Assembly: GCA_964536965.1 (NCBI GenBank)
Contig: CAZIAL010000013.1
Span: forward strand, 1 to 64,000
Length of the DNA stretch: 64,000 nt
Reading direction: 5' to 3'
From: JACMQW01 sp964536965
GTDB taxonomy: Bacteria; Bdellovibrionota; UBA1018
In this document: piece by piece, positions 17,086 through 25,754 of the stretch
Layout: each line of letters starts with the position of its first letter
Numbering within the stretch: the first letter of the stretch is position 1
The notes under the pieces: model-generated
What the model saw: only the letters and a program-made list of their open reading frames with translations
Database searches by the model: none
Told to the model about the DNA's origin: nothing
Translations under genes and position numbers: made by a program

Positions 17086-17928
17086 ATGAACCCTGTTTCC
17101 AACCCACGACCTTCGGTCATCGGCTTGCTCCTCCTGTCGCTTGGCACCGCTCTCTCGGCGGTTTCGTGCGCGAGCACTCCGGCCCGGGCTCCGGCTACGG
17201 TGGAAAAAGAGATCCCCAGTGCACGGCGCGTACTGACCGCCGACTATCTCCCACCCGACGATATCTCGCAGATCAAGGTCGCTTTCTTCGACGCCGACAG
17301 TACCCTCCGCGTTTCGAAATCGGGTTCCGTATCGGCCAACGCGATCGACGACGTAAAACTCCTTCCCTACATGGCGGCGAACCTCCGCGCACTCGCCGAC
17401 CGCGGCTACCTGATTTACATCGTCTCGAACCAGGGCGGCGTCGCCGCCGGTGTCGTCACCCTCGCAACGGCGGACGGCGCTCTTCGGCAGACCGTCCGTC
17501 TCATCCGCGAATCGGGCGGCGTGGTCCACGGCTATGACTTCGCAGAAGATGACGTCCTCCGGAAACCCAAGGGCGGAATGAAAGACCAGCTCACGGAACT
17601 GCTCCGGGAGAAGTACGGCCCGTCCGCGAAGATCGACCTTTCCGGATCGTTCATGGTCGGCGACTCGGCTTACAAGAAGGGCGTCGACTTCGACCCGATG
17701 CGCGGTCTCCCCGGCGAACATTTCAGCAATGCCGACCGGAAGTTCGCCGAAACGATCGGCGTGGCGTTTTACGAACCCGCGGATTTCTTCGGCTGGCGCG
17801 AATACGGGATGCATATTTTCACGAAAGCCGAAGAGGTCGACGCGTTCGTCGCCAACTGCCGGAGCAATCCGGACTGCTCGCGCAAACTGAATCTCGCGAA
17901 CTGCCTGAACATCCTGAAAGTTCGGTAG
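17086..17928 (+). CDS. Lipoprotein HAD phosphatase resembling polynucleotide 3'-phosphatase (PNKP type)
   Basis: The 280-residue protein has a lipoprotein signal peptide (VIGLLLLSLGTALSAVSC, lipid Cys28) followed by an intact HAD phosphatase domain. Motif I is FFDADSTLR (nucleophile Asp69, acid Asp71), motif II YIVSNQGG near 115, motif III a KPKGGM lysine near 163, and motif IV FMVGDSAYKKGVDFD near 192. The SNQGG, RKP..GM and VGDsA combination is that of the histidinol-phosphatase/PNKP subgroup, whose PNKP members remove 3'-phosphates from DNA ends. Lipid anchoring implies work outside the cytoplasm. The exact substrate is inference. It converges with hflX. Confidence 0.82.
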   Translation: MNPVSNPRPSVIGLLLLSLGTALSAVSCASTPARAPATVEKEIPSARRVLTADYLPPDDISQIKVAFFDADSTLRVSKSGSVSANAIDDVKLLPYMAANLRALADRGYLIYIVSNQGGVAAGVVTLATADGALRQTVRLIRESGGVVHGYDFAEDDVLRKPKGGMKDQLTELLREKYGPSAKIDLSGSFMVGDSAYKKGVDFDPMRGLPGEHFSNADRKFAETIGVAFYEPADFFGWREYGMHIFTKAEEVDAFVANCRSNPDCSRKLNLANCLNILKVR

Positions 17929-17936
17929 CCGCCGCG

Positions 17937-19259
17937 TCAGGTCCGGTACTTCTCGAGCCCAAGCTTCTTCGCCCAGACATCGTCCATCCGCACGCGGATA
18001 AAGGTGCCCTTGTCGATATGCTTCAGCCGATCGACGCTACCGTGTTTATGCACCAGGGCCTCGAGTTTGCTCTCGGTGTAAGGGATCACGATCTCGAAGG
18101 TTTCGAGCTTCGCCTTGAAATGCTCGAGAATCGTCTCGCGCAGGCGCGCGACTTCTTCGAGATTCAGCGCGGAAAGCGAGAACGCACCTGGCGCGACGAT
18201 GCGGGCGAGATTTCGCCGGGCGAGCGACTGCGCAAGCACGCTCGCCGCGCCGGCCGTATCGGCGCGAAGCAGATCCATTTTATTCAGCACCGTCATCCGC
18301 GGTTTGGTTTCGACATCGAGTTCCTTCATCACCTGGACGGTGACTTCGAGTTCTTCGCGCGCCGTCGGACTCGAACCGTCCACGACATGGACGAGCAGGT
18401 CCGCTTCGTGGAGTTCCTCGAGGGTGGAACGAAACGAGGCGACGAGTTCGGGCGGAAGGCGCGAGACGAAGCCGACCGTATCCACCGCGACGACCGGCGG
18501 ATGGGAATCCGGCGACAACATCCGCACCGAGGAATCGAGCGTCGCGAAGAGTTTATCCTCGGCGTTCACCTTCGATTTCGTCAGTGCGTTCAGGAGCGTG
18601 GACTTTCCGGCGTTGGTGTATCCGACCAAAGCGACCTTCAGAACTTCCTTCCGTCCCGCGCGGCGAATCTGGCGTTCGCGCTCGATCTCTTTCAGCCGGT
18701 CGCGAAGCACGGACATCCGCTTCTTGACGAGACGACGGTCGACCTCGATCTGCTTCTCTCCCATCCCCCGCTGACCCGCGCCGCCCCCGCCCGAACCGCC
18801 GCGCTGGCGTTCGAAGTGATTCCAGAGATGGGCCAGCCGCGGAAGAATATATTCGAGACGCGCGAGTTCGACCTGGGTCTTCGACTCTTTCGTCCGAGCA
18901 TGGCTTGAAAAAATTTCGATGATGACGCCGGGGCGATCGATGACGGGTTTGCCGAGAAAGGCCTCGGCGTTCCGCAACTGATTCGGAGAAAGTTCGACGT
19001 CCACCACCACGCCATCGGCTCCCGTGGATTCGAGGAGGCGCTTCACGTCTTCGAGTTTTCCCTGCGTGATATAGGTTGCGGGGCTGATCTTGCGGGTCGA
19101 GGCGATGACGCTTCCGGCCACATCCGTACCCAGGGTATCCAGAAGACGCACAAGCTCATCCAAAGGATGGTCTTCCGTCCCTACGCAGATGACGTGCAGG
19201 CGCCCCGAGCCATCTTTTTTCGAGGATTTAGGAAGAAGGGATTGGTTCGCTTCCAGCAT
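17937..19259 (-). CDS. hflX: GTPase HflX
   Basis: The product from the ATG at 19259 is 440 residues; the frame is open upstream but that part crosses the divergent gene's coding region and is rejected. HflX is a ribosome-associated GTPase that splits stalled ribosomes. The N-terminal glycine-rich-loop domain includes LSPNQLRNAEAFLGKPVIDR and a Gly-rich RGGSGGGGAGQRGMGEKQIE loop. The G domain has GYTNAGKST (G1), VDTVGFVSRLP (G3) and NKMDLL (G4). The start codon lies 30 bp from the start of the divergent aminotransferase gene. Confidence 0.95.
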   Translation of the reverse strand: MLEANQSLLPKSSKKDGSGRLHVICVGTEDHPLDELVRLLDTLGTDVAGSVIASTRKISPATYITQGKLEDVKRLLESTGADGVVVDVELSPNQLRNAEAFLGKPVIDRPGVIIEIFSSHARTKESKTQVELARLEYILPRLAHLWNHFERQRGGSGGGGAGQRGMGEKQIEVDRRLVKKRMSVLRDRLKEIERERQIRRAGRKEVLKVALVGYTNAGKSTLLNALTKSKVNAEDKLFATLDSSVRMLSPDSHPPVVAVDTVGFVSRLPPELVASFRSTLEELHEADLLVHVVDGSSPTAREELEVTVQVMKELDVETKPRMTVLNKMDLLRADTAGAASVLAQSLARRNLARIVAPGAFSLSALNLEEVARLRETILEHFKAKLETFEIVIPYTESKLEALVHKHGSVDRLKHIDKGTFIRVRMDDVWAKKLGLEKYRT

Positions 19260-19289
19260 TCTGATTCTTCGAGTACCATCGTTTCGCAC

Positions 19290-20261
19290 ATGAACGAAAC
19301 AGACTTCGCATCCTTGGCCGCCCAGTCGATCGCCGTGAACCTGAACGGATCGATCCTCGACCACCCGCTCGCGCCGGCGATCCCCGTTTTCGACCGCAGC
19401 TATCTCTACGGCGACAGCCTGTACGAGGTGATTCGGACTTATAAGCACCGCTTCCTCTATATGGAAGACCACCTCATGCGACTCGCCAAATCCGCCGAGC
19501 TTTGCCGCATGCCTCTTTCCCAGTCGCTATCGAAATATCGAGACGAGTGCGAGAAGACCCTGGCCGCTTTTCAGGCCCTGCCCGGAATGGCGCAGGTCGA
19601 GGCTTATTGCCGGATCGTCGTCTCCCGCGGGACCGGAAGAATCGGATTCGGCACGGAAAACGTCGTGACCCCGACCACTTTCGCGATCATCGTCCAACCG
19701 CTGAATCCGCCGACGGCCGAACAGTGGGAACAAGGATTTCGATATAAAATCGTCGATCGCATCCGGAACGACAAACGCGCGCAGGATCCAGCGGCGAAGA
19801 CCGGGAATTACATGAACTCGCTGCTCGCCTTTATCGAGGGCGCCGCCGATGGCTTCCATGACTCGCTCCTTTTGGATTCCCAGGGTTTCATGACCGAAGG
19901 GACGACTTTCAATCTTTTCTACGTCCGTCGCGGAATCATCGCGACTTCCCCCTTTTCAAGCGGGATTCTGGACGGAATCACGCGCAAGCATGTGATCGCG
20001 CTCGCTCGCGAATATGGTTACGAAGTCCGCGAAGTCCTCTTTCCGAAGGAGCGGCTCTACGAGGCGGACGAAGTCTTCATGACCTCGACCATCAAAGAAG
20101 TTTTTCCCGTCGTCCAGATCGACGACCGGAAAATCGCGGGGGGAAAACCAGGGAAGATCACGCGTGAGCTGAAGCGCCTCTTCGAACAGGCGTCCTTCGA
20201 GCGCGCCGACCGCCTCGCTCGGAACGCCGCTCGTTCGTCGGCCGAAACCCGGTTCGCCTGA
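19290..20261 (+). CDS. Class IV PLP-dependent aminotransferase (branched-chain or D-amino-acid type)
   Basis: The 323-residue protein begins at the ATG at 19290; the longer open frame overlaps the divergent hflX start. Fold-type IV hallmarks are present: VFDRSYLYGDSLYEVIRTY, the PLP lysine in AAKTGNYMNSLLA, EGTTFNLFYVRRG and SGILDGITRKHVIALA. Members include IlvE, D-alanine aminotransferase and aminodeoxychorismate lyase; the sequence looks closest to IlvE/Dat, but substrate cannot be fixed. A basic C-terminal tail follows the fold. suhB starts 2 bp after its stop codon, so the two are cotranscribed. Confidence 0.88.
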   Translation: MNETDFASLAAQSIAVNLNGSILDHPLAPAIPVFDRSYLYGDSLYEVIRTYKHRFLYMEDHLMRLAKSAELCRMPLSQSLSKYRDECEKTLAAFQALPGMAQVEAYCRIVVSRGTGRIGFGTENVVTPTTFAIIVQPLNPPTAEQWEQGFRYKIVDRIRNDKRAQDPAAKTGNYMNSLLAFIEGAADGFHDSLLLDSQGFMTEGTTFNLFYVRRGIIATSPFSSGILDGITRKHVIALAREYGYEVREVLFPKERLYEADEVFMTSTIKEVFPVVQIDDRKIAGGKPGKITRELKRLFEQASFERADRLARNAARSSAETRFA

Positions 20262-20263
20262 TC

Positions 20264-21154
20264 ATGACGCGTAAGAAGACGAAGAAAAAGCCCGTCGCTT
20301 CCGTCCGCAAGTCCGCGGTCCGAGCCCCGCGAGAGCTCGGTCCTCCCGAGGCGAAAAAACTTTTGCCGGGCATGATTCGCGCGGCCCACGCCTGCGGCGC
20401 TATTTTGCGGAAATATTACGAAAGCCAGAACCGCCGCGGGCTGCGGGTCTCCGAAAAAGTCGGCGCCGGCCTCGTGACCAATGCCGACATCGAGAGTGAA
20501 AATGCATGCGTGAAGGCCCTCGCTAAACTTCGCCCCGATTTTTCGTTTCTGACCGAAGAAGAAACCATCACGCGCGAGCTCCGCCCCCTCCCGGGCAAGG
20601 GTCGCTGGATCATCGATCCACTGGACGGTACCACGAACTTCGTCCATGGATTCCCGATGTTCTGTGTTTCGATCGGCGCCGAGTGGGATGGCCAGATGAT
20701 CGCGGCGGTGATCGAACACCCGATCTTGCGCGAGACTTACACGGCGACGCTCGGCGGCGGTGCATTTCTGAACGGGCGTCGGATGCGGACGTCCACCACG
20801 ACGACGCTCGACGATTCTCTGCTTTCGACCGGATTCACCTACCGGAAGAACGAGCTGCTTCAGACCGAAATGGAAGCATTCGAAGAACTCTCGAGGATCG
20901 CGCGCGCCATCCGCCGTCCCGGAAGCGCGGCGCTGGACCTCGCCTATACCGCGCGCGGAGTTTTCGACGGATTCTGGGAACGACGACTTTCGCCGTGGGA
21001 CATCGCCGCCGGATTGCTCCTCGTTCGCGAAGCGGGCGGGCGGGTCACGGACTTCGCCGGAAATGAAGACGTCCTGCATTCGCGCGCGGTGCTCGCGAGT
21101 AACGGGCGACTCCACACGCTCCTCCTCGAGGCCGTGCGGACCGAACACGCTTAG
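20264..21154 (+). CDS. suhB: Inositol-1-monophosphatase family protein (SuhB-like)
   Basis: The 296-residue protein has the Mg-dependent phosphatase motifs of the inositol monophosphatase family: EEETI, WIIDPLDGTTNFVHGFPMF and SPWDIAAGLLLVREAGG. The first 25 residues are a basic extension (RKKTKKKPVASVRKS) not found in the core family. SuhB also has a role in rRNA antitermination with NusA, so the link to the nearby nusA operon is notable but unproven. It starts 2 bp after the aminotransferase stop and probably ends the operon. Confidence 0.92.
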   Translation: MTRKKTKKKPVASVRKSAVRAPRELGPPEAKKLLPGMIRAAHACGAILRKYYESQNRRGLRVSEKVGAGLVTNADIESENACVKALAKLRPDFSFLTEEETITRELRPLPGKGRWIIDPLDGTTNFVHGFPMFCVSIGAEWDGQMIAAVIEHPILRETYTATLGGGAFLNGRRMRTSTTTTLDDSLLSTGFTYRKNELLQTEMEAFEELSRIARAIRRPGSAALDLAYTARGVFDGFWERRLSPWDIAAGLLLVREAGGRVTDFAGNEDVLHSRAVLASNGRLHTLLLEAVRTEHA

Positions 21155-21229
21155 CACTGGACTTCGCGTCAGAAAACCGACGGCCAGAGTCCTTGAAACG
21201 ATAGGGAAATTCCCGCGGTCGCCCCGGAT

Positions 21230-21258
21230 TTGACTGAAGCCCCGGAGTTCATTAAACT
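21230..21258 (+). promoter_or_regulatory. Sigma-70-type promoter for the 21333 gene
   Basis: TTGACT (21230-21235) and TAAACT (21253-21258) are separated by exactly 17 bases, with an AT-rich stretch after the -10. It lies in the 178-bp gap after suhB and should drive the coiled-coil membrane protein and the HEAT-repeat gene. It is the best housekeeping promoter match in the window. Confidence 0.7.
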
Positions 21259-21277
21259 TTTTAAAGGGCCGAGGATC

Positions 21278-21373
21278 ATGACGAACCTTGCCACGCGGTT
21301 TGGACCGCAGAGAACGCTTCTCGAGAATACCTATGGATGCTTGGGTTTATCTCTTCTCAAAATTTACGCATGA
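21278..21373 (+). CDS. Possible 31-codon upstream ORF overlapping the next gene's start
   Basis: An ATG at 21278, with GAGG three bases upstream, opens a 31-codon frame ending TGA at 21373. It begins about 15-20 bases after the predicted transcript start and runs over the start codon of the 21333 gene in another frame. Its translation could control that gene. The peptide has no recognisable family, and this may be chance. Confidence 0.25.
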   Translation: MTNLATRFGPQRTLLENTYGCLGLSLLKIYA

Positions 21374-22475
21374 AGCGTTGCTCTTCGAAGCGCTCGCGCT
21401 CTTCCTCGGACTCTTTGGCTACGCGATCTTCTATCTGATCCGGAAACGGAAATATGGTGTCGCGGGAAAAGACGTTCCTTCGAATATCGTGAAGGTTTAT
21501 CTCGGACAACTCGTCGCCGATGCGGAAGAAATCCGCACCCAGCTCTTCGGTCTCCTCGGCAAAGGCGAGAGCTCCGCGCGGTTTCTCGCCGGGCTCCAGT
21601 TCCAGACCGATGCCGGCATGACCGCCGCGCCTCCCTCCACCGGGACCGGCGCAACCGCGGCGGGCGCGTCCGTGACCACGACCCAGCTCGTCCAAGACTT
21701 AAAGCCCGATCCGAAGCTTCAGGAGAAACTGAAGGAACTCGAAAAGCGTCTCGCCGAGCAGTCGAACGCGCTCGATAGCGTCCTGAACGAGAAGATGAAG
21801 CTCGAAGAAGAGCTCGCCAACGCGAAAAACGATGCTCCTGCTCTCTCCACCGAGAGCGGGGACGCGGATAAGGGAGGCGCCGGACCCGACCGCGCCGGAC
21901 CTCTCCAGGAACGAGTGAAGCAGCTCGAAGCCCAGCTCGCGGAGTACGCGATCATCGAGGACGATCTCGCGAACCTGAAGCGCCTGCAGAAAGAAAACAA
22001 GACGCTGAAGGAACAGCTCGCGACCGCCGCGGAAAAGGGCGGGGCCCCGGCGGCGGCCGCCGCTCCGACCGCGCCCGACCTCGCGGAGAAACCGGCCGCT
22101 CCAGCGCCCGCCGCCGAAGCTCCAGCCGCCGCGGCACCCGCCGCCGAAGCGCCAAATTTCGACCTCCCGAAAGAAGAGAAAAAGGCGGCTCCCGCCCAGC
22201 CGGATCCTTCGGAATCCGGCGGCGAAAATATCGCGACGGAGATGGTGGATAATCTGCACGCAAGCGATCCCGCCCATCCGAACGATTTCGAATCCCTGGT
22301 CGACGTCGTGGAAAAGAACTTGGCAGACGCGGCGAAATCCGACACCGTAGATCCAAACGCACCCAACCCGGAGCCGGATTTCCAACTCGAATCCGGCCCC
22401 ACCGCGGAGCTGATCTCGGATGAAAAAAGCGAAGAGCAACTGCAAGCCGACTTCGAAAAAATGCTTAAATCCTAA
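21333..22475 (+). CDS. Membrane-anchored coiled-coil protein with an Ala/Pro-rich tail
   Basis: The 380-residue product starts MDAWVYLFSKFTHEALLFEA and has one transmembrane helix near residues 15-37, then a basic stop-transfer KRKYG, so the rest should be cytoplasmic. A helical region is followed by a heptad-rich coiled coil around residues 125-165 and 190-230 (LQEKLKELEKRLAEQ; LQERVKQLEAQLAEY). An Ala/Pro-rich repetitive stretch (PAPAAEAPAAAAPAAEAP) and an acidic C-terminus complete it. No enzyme domain is seen; a scaffold role is plausible but is inference. The HEAT-repeat gene overlaps its 3' end by 56 bp. Confidence 0.82.
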   Translation: MDAWVYLFSKFTHEALLFEALALFLGLFGYAIFYLIRKRKYGVAGKDVPSNIVKVYLGQLVADAEEIRTQLFGLLGKGESSARFLAGLQFQTDAGMTAAPPSTGTGATAAGASVTTTQLVQDLKPDPKLQEKLKELEKRLAEQSNALDSVLNEKMKLEEELANAKNDAPALSTESGDADKGGAGPDRAGPLQERVKQLEAQLAEYAIIEDDLANLKRLQKENKTLKEQLATAAEKGGAPAAAAAPTAPDLAEKPAAPAPAAEAPAAAAPAAEAPNFDLPKEEKKAAPAQPDPSESGGENIATEMVDNLHASDPAHPNDFESLVDVVEKNLADAAKSDTVDPNAPNPEPDFQLESGPTAELISDEKSEEQLQADFEKMLKS

Positions 22476-23244
22476 TCGGATTTTCGCCCTCGCCTTCGCG
22501 ATCACCGTCTTCGCGCCTTCGTTCGTATCCGCCGCGATCCCGAAGAAGGGCGCGCCGATCGAAACCTATGTGCGGGAAGATCTGGCGCAGTTCCGGAAAA
22601 CGAAGCGCACGGATTTCCGCCAGCTCGTCGCGAAGTGGGAGCGCGTGTACGGAGAGGCTTCCGCTCCGGGACTGATGAAGATCGCCAAGGACGCGGCGGC
22701 GAACGACTCCGATCGTTACGTCGCGATCATGGCCCATACCCGGATTCGCGGGCCGAAGAGTTCGAAAGAAGTCATCGATCTCCTCGGGGACCGGAACTGG
22801 ATGGTCCGCTCCGCCGCCCTGAAGTCAGTCGAAATTCTGGGTCTGACGGCCGCCGCTCCCCGCGTCCTCGAAAAGCTGGAGAAGGATCCGGCACTGGTCA
22901 TCCGAGCGCAGGCGATCGAGACGCTGATGAAAATCCGGCCGGCGGGACTCGCCGATGCGCTCGTCCGCGCCTCGATGGACGGGAAAAATTATCGTCCGGG
23001 CGACTTCCGAAAGGGCCGCGCCGACTGGATTCCGCAGAAAGCCCTCGAAGCCTTGCGCGAACTTCGCCCTCGCGGATTCGCCGGAAAACTTCTGCCCCTC
23101 ATGAACGACGCCAAAGACGGTCGGGTCCGCGCGCAGGCGCTCCATACGATCGAAATCCTCGAGGCACGGAACCTGAAAAAAGGGAGCCCGTTCAAGGAAC
23201 GCGCCCTCGCCTGGAACCGAGCGCTCGCTTCCGGTAAACGCTAA
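22420..23244 (+). CDS. Exported HEAT-repeat protein
   Basis: The 274-residue protein starts inside the previous gene (56-bp overlap). Its signal peptide has a basic n-region (KKAKSNCKPTSKK) then IFALAFAITVFAPSFVSAA. The mature part is made of helical repeats of the HEAT type (DRYVAIMAHTRIRG, DRNWMVRSAALKSVEILG, DPALVIRAQAIETLMKIRP, DGRVRAQALHTIEILEAR), which usually mediate protein-protein contact. GGAG lies ten bases before the ATG. The overlap implies translational coupling with the membrane coiled-coil protein; the two may work together across the inner membrane (inference). Confidence 0.85.
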   Translation: MKKAKSNCKPTSKKCLNPNRIFALAFAITVFAPSFVSAAIPKKGAPIETYVREDLAQFRKTKRTDFRQLVAKWERVYGEASAPGLMKIAKDAAANDSDRYVAIMAHTRIRGPKSSKEVIDLLGDRNWMVRSAALKSVEILGLTAAAPRVLEKLEKDPALVIRAQAIETLMKIRPAGLADALVRASMDGKNYRPGDFRKGRADWIPQKALEALRELRPRGFAGKLLPLMNDAKDGRVRAQALHTIEILEARNLKKGSPFKERALAWNRALASGKR

Positions 23245-23369
23245 ACGAATCGACTCCCGCGTGGAGATTCGCCCCGAAGTAAGGGGCCGCTCTCCGAAAA
23301 TGTGGAATCCGCTCCCGTGTCGCGGCCGACACTCGTCCGAATTTCGCTCCGCACTCGCGCGCTGAAATC

Positions 23370-23381
23370 TTAAACGTTTAA
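23370..23381. promoter_or_regulatory. Perfect 12-bp palindrome upstream of the acyl-reductase operon
   Basis: TTAAACGTTTAA stands out as an AT-rich perfect palindrome in the otherwise G+C-rich 179-bp gap before the 23424 gene, 43 bp from its start codon. It could be an operator or part of the promoter -10 region. No other copy was noticed in the window. Confidence 0.4.
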
Positions 23382-23423
23382 TACCCCCTCCCACTCCACC
23401 GATACGAAGAGAGGGAGAAACCC

Positions 23424-24410
23424 ATGTTATCGCGGACAGAATCACGAATCATCGAAACCAAGCCCGGCGCGCGTTTCCGCGTCTGGTGCACGATTCTCCT
23501 GATCGCCATTCTCCCGAACGCCGCCTTCGCCGACACGACCGAGAGAATTAAAGCTCGCTGCATCTCCTTGCTCGCGACCTACAAAGCGAAAACGCCTTCC
23601 GAGCTCAAGCCGAAAGAGCTGCAGAACATTCTCGGGCAAGCTTCCGAAAACTCCGTCGCGAGTCTCGACAGCGTCGGCAAATATGATCCGACGGGCGCCA
23701 TCGGCTTTTGTTTTGGGCGCGCCTACGCGACCCAGATCTACGCCGAACTTGCGGGCGTCCCAAAAGAACGGATCCGAAAGCTTTTCGTCATCGGCGACAT
23801 GCGTTCCGGGGGAATGCAAAGTCAGGAGTGGCGCTTCCATGTGACCACCGTGATTCAGGGAGCCGATAACCGTTGGTACGCCCTCGACCCCATCGCCCCG
23901 GAGGGTCGCATCCTGAGCGCCGCCGAGTGGATCCAGTTCGTTCGTAAGGGCTGGGACCGCTGGCATGGCGGAAAACCTCGCACCAAGTTCTATTTCGTCG
24001 ACGCGGACGGAATGCTGCCGGACGTACGGAACTATCCCGAAGGCATCGTCGGCATCGAAAGCGACGGCGCCGAATACGCCTTCAATCCGACCGCGCACGG
24101 ACTGGGTGCGGATGCCGGGATCCGCACCGAATTCAAGGAAGAACAAGTCTGGACGCTCTCCACGGAGCAAACCCGAAAGTATTTCCTGCACCTCGGCGAG
24201 GGAGAAACCCGTTTCGACTTCACCCAGCTGACGATTCTCGACACGCCCTACGATTACCACCGTTATTTCGAAGATTTCGTCGAGTCGGTGTTCGCCGAAC
24301 GCGATCCTCGATCGGGTCCCCGCATTCTCAGTCGCGAACCGAAACGAGGCCGCGTCGGAATCCCCCTCGGACTTTCGCCACGCCTGCTTCAACGGAGCCC
24401 CAAGAAATGA
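23424..24410 (+). CDS. Exported protein-glutaminase-like cysteine hydrolase, first gene of the LuxC/LuxE operon
   Basis: The 328-residue protein has a signal peptide (RFRVWCTILLIAILPNAAFA) and then a transglutaminase/papain-type triad: Cys96 in GFCFGRAYATQ, His139 in EWRFHVTTV and Asp155 in WYALDPIAP. The order, spacing and the RW.ALDP motif resemble bacterial protein-glutaminases, which deamidate glutamine side chains, but other thiol hydrolases share the fold. GGGAG is seven bases before the ATG. Its stop overlaps the start of the PaaK-like gene (ATGA at 24407), so it is translationally coupled to a cytoplasmic lipid-type pathway. The substrate is unknown. Confidence 0.8.
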   Translation: MLSRTESRIIETKPGARFRVWCTILLIAILPNAAFADTTERIKARCISLLATYKAKTPSELKPKELQNILGQASENSVASLDSVGKYDPTGAIGFCFGRAYATQIYAELAGVPKERIRKLFVIGDMRSGGMQSQEWRFHVTTVIQGADNRWYALDPIAPEGRILSAAEWIQFVRKGWDRWHGGKPRTKFYFVDADGMLPDVRNYPEGIVGIESDGAEYAFNPTAHGLGADAGIRTEFKEEQVWTLSTEQTRKYFLHLGEGETRFDFTQLTILDTPYDYHRYFEDFVESVFAERDPRSGPRILSREPKRGRVGIPLGLSPRLLQRSPKK

Positions 24411-25753
24411 CCCCGCCGAGCCGACCTTTTTATGACGACTGGGAATCCGCGTCTCCGGCCGAACGCGAGCGGGTGATCCGCGAGCGGCTCGAAGCGTATA
24501 TTCGCTTCGCATCGGAGAACTCCCCCTTCTACCGCGACCGACTGAAAAAATTCGACCCGCGCTCGCCGCATCCCCTCGCGGAGATCGCGCCGCTCTCGGG
24601 CGGTGACCTGCGCGACGTCCTCCCCCCGCTCGGCCGCTCGCTCCTCACCACGCAGACGGGCGGCTATTCCGTGTTCCAGAGCGGCGGCTCGACGGGCATT
24701 CCGAAGACGACGCTCTTCACGAACGAGGAACTCGAACTTCTCACGCCGGCGAACGGGCGCGGATTCCATGCCGTCGGTCTGGAAAAAAACGATCGCGTGG
24801 CGAATCTCTGGGCGTCGGGCAGTCTCTATATGACCTTCATCCACATGAATCGATTTCTCCAGCAGGCCGGCTGCCAGAACTTCGCCTTCGGGAACAATAC
24901 CGCGCCGGATTTCATCCATACGATCACGAAACTCTTCGAAGTGAACGTCTACTCGGGCATCGCCAGCCTCGTACTGGGCGCGCTCCGGAATCTGAAGCCC
25001 TTCGGCCTCGAAGGTATTCGCGTCCGCAAAGTGTATTTCGGCGCCGAGCATATCTACGACGCCGACCTTCGCGAATTTCGCGAAGAGTTCGGCGTGGAAA
25101 CGATCAAGGCCCCCGGCTACGGAACCGTCGACTCCTGGTACATCGGATACCAGTGCCTCGAGACTCCGCTCGGAGTCTTCCATGCGCACGATGACCAGAC
25201 GTTCCTCGAAGTCGTCGACGAAGATACCGGCCGGCCTTGTCCGCCCGGCGAAGCGGGAATGCTTTACGTCACGACATTCCCGCGCCGCCTCACTCCGGTT
25301 GTTCGATATCGCGTCGGAGACCGGGTGCGAATGTTGCCTGACGCTTGCCCGTGCGGACGGACCACTCCCCTCTTCCAGCTCCTGGGTCGCGGTGACGACC
25401 AGCTCCGCATCGGATACGATTCGATCGACTACGCGGCGATCCAGCGCGTGGTGGTCGGCTTTCCCGAACTCTCCGGAACCGTCCAGATCGAAAAGGTCCG
25501 CCAGGACGGAAAAGATTGTCTCGTGGTACGCGTGGAGTCGACGATCGATCCGGCCGAAGCCCCGCGCGTCGAGGGCGAGGTTCGCACCGCCATCCTCAAG
25601 GATCGACCCACGCTCCGACTCCTCGTCGAAAAAGGAGCCGTCGACGTCCCGAAAATCGAGATCGTGCCGCTCGCTTCCCTTCCCCGAAATCGCCGCACGG
25701 GAAAACTCGTGCGCGTCGTGGACGCGGTAAAGGACGATCCGGTGAAGGGGTAA
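24407..25753 (+). CDS. PaaK/CapK-type adenylate-forming enzyme (acyl-CoA ligase-like)
   Basis: The 448-residue protein belongs to the phenylacetate-CoA ligase branch of the ANL superfamily, which activates carboxylic acids as acyl-AMP and usually passes them to CoA or another thiol. The N-terminal YIRFASENSPFYRDRL, the phosphate loop FQSGGSTGIPK (90-100), the GAEHIY..DLREFREEFG block, APGYGTVDS, the R-x-GD motif VVRYRVGDR and the C-terminal LPRNRRTGKLVRV with its catalytic lysine region are all present. A CPCGR zinc-knuckle-like motif is also present. It overlaps the upstream gene by 4 bp and is paralogous to the C-terminal half of the 28378 protein. Confidence 0.9.
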   Translation: MTPPSRPFYDDWESASPAERERVIRERLEAYIRFASENSPFYRDRLKKFDPRSPHPLAEIAPLSGGDLRDVLPPLGRSLLTTQTGGYSVFQSGGSTGIPKTTLFTNEELELLTPANGRGFHAVGLEKNDRVANLWASGSLYMTFIHMNRFLQQAGCQNFAFGNNTAPDFIHTITKLFEVNVYSGIASLVLGALRNLKPFGLEGIRVRKVYFGAEHIYDADLREFREEFGVETIKAPGYGTVDSWYIGYQCLETPLGVFHAHDDQTFLEVVDEDTGRPCPPGEAGMLYVTTFPRRLTPVVRYRVGDRVRMLPDACPCGRTTPLFQLLGRGDDQLRIGYDSIDYAAIQRVVVGFPELSGTVQIEKVRQDGKDCLVVRVESTIDPAEAPRVEGEVRTAILKDRPTLRLLVEKGAVDVPKIEIVPLASLPRNRRTGKLVRVVDAVKDDPVKG

Positions 25754-25754
25754 G

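Noticed and set aside
22050..22160. DNA repeat array in the Ala/Pro-rich part of the coiled-coil gene
   Set aside because: The protein repeats (PAAEAPAAA) reflect composition; the DNA units vary and show no spacer structure.
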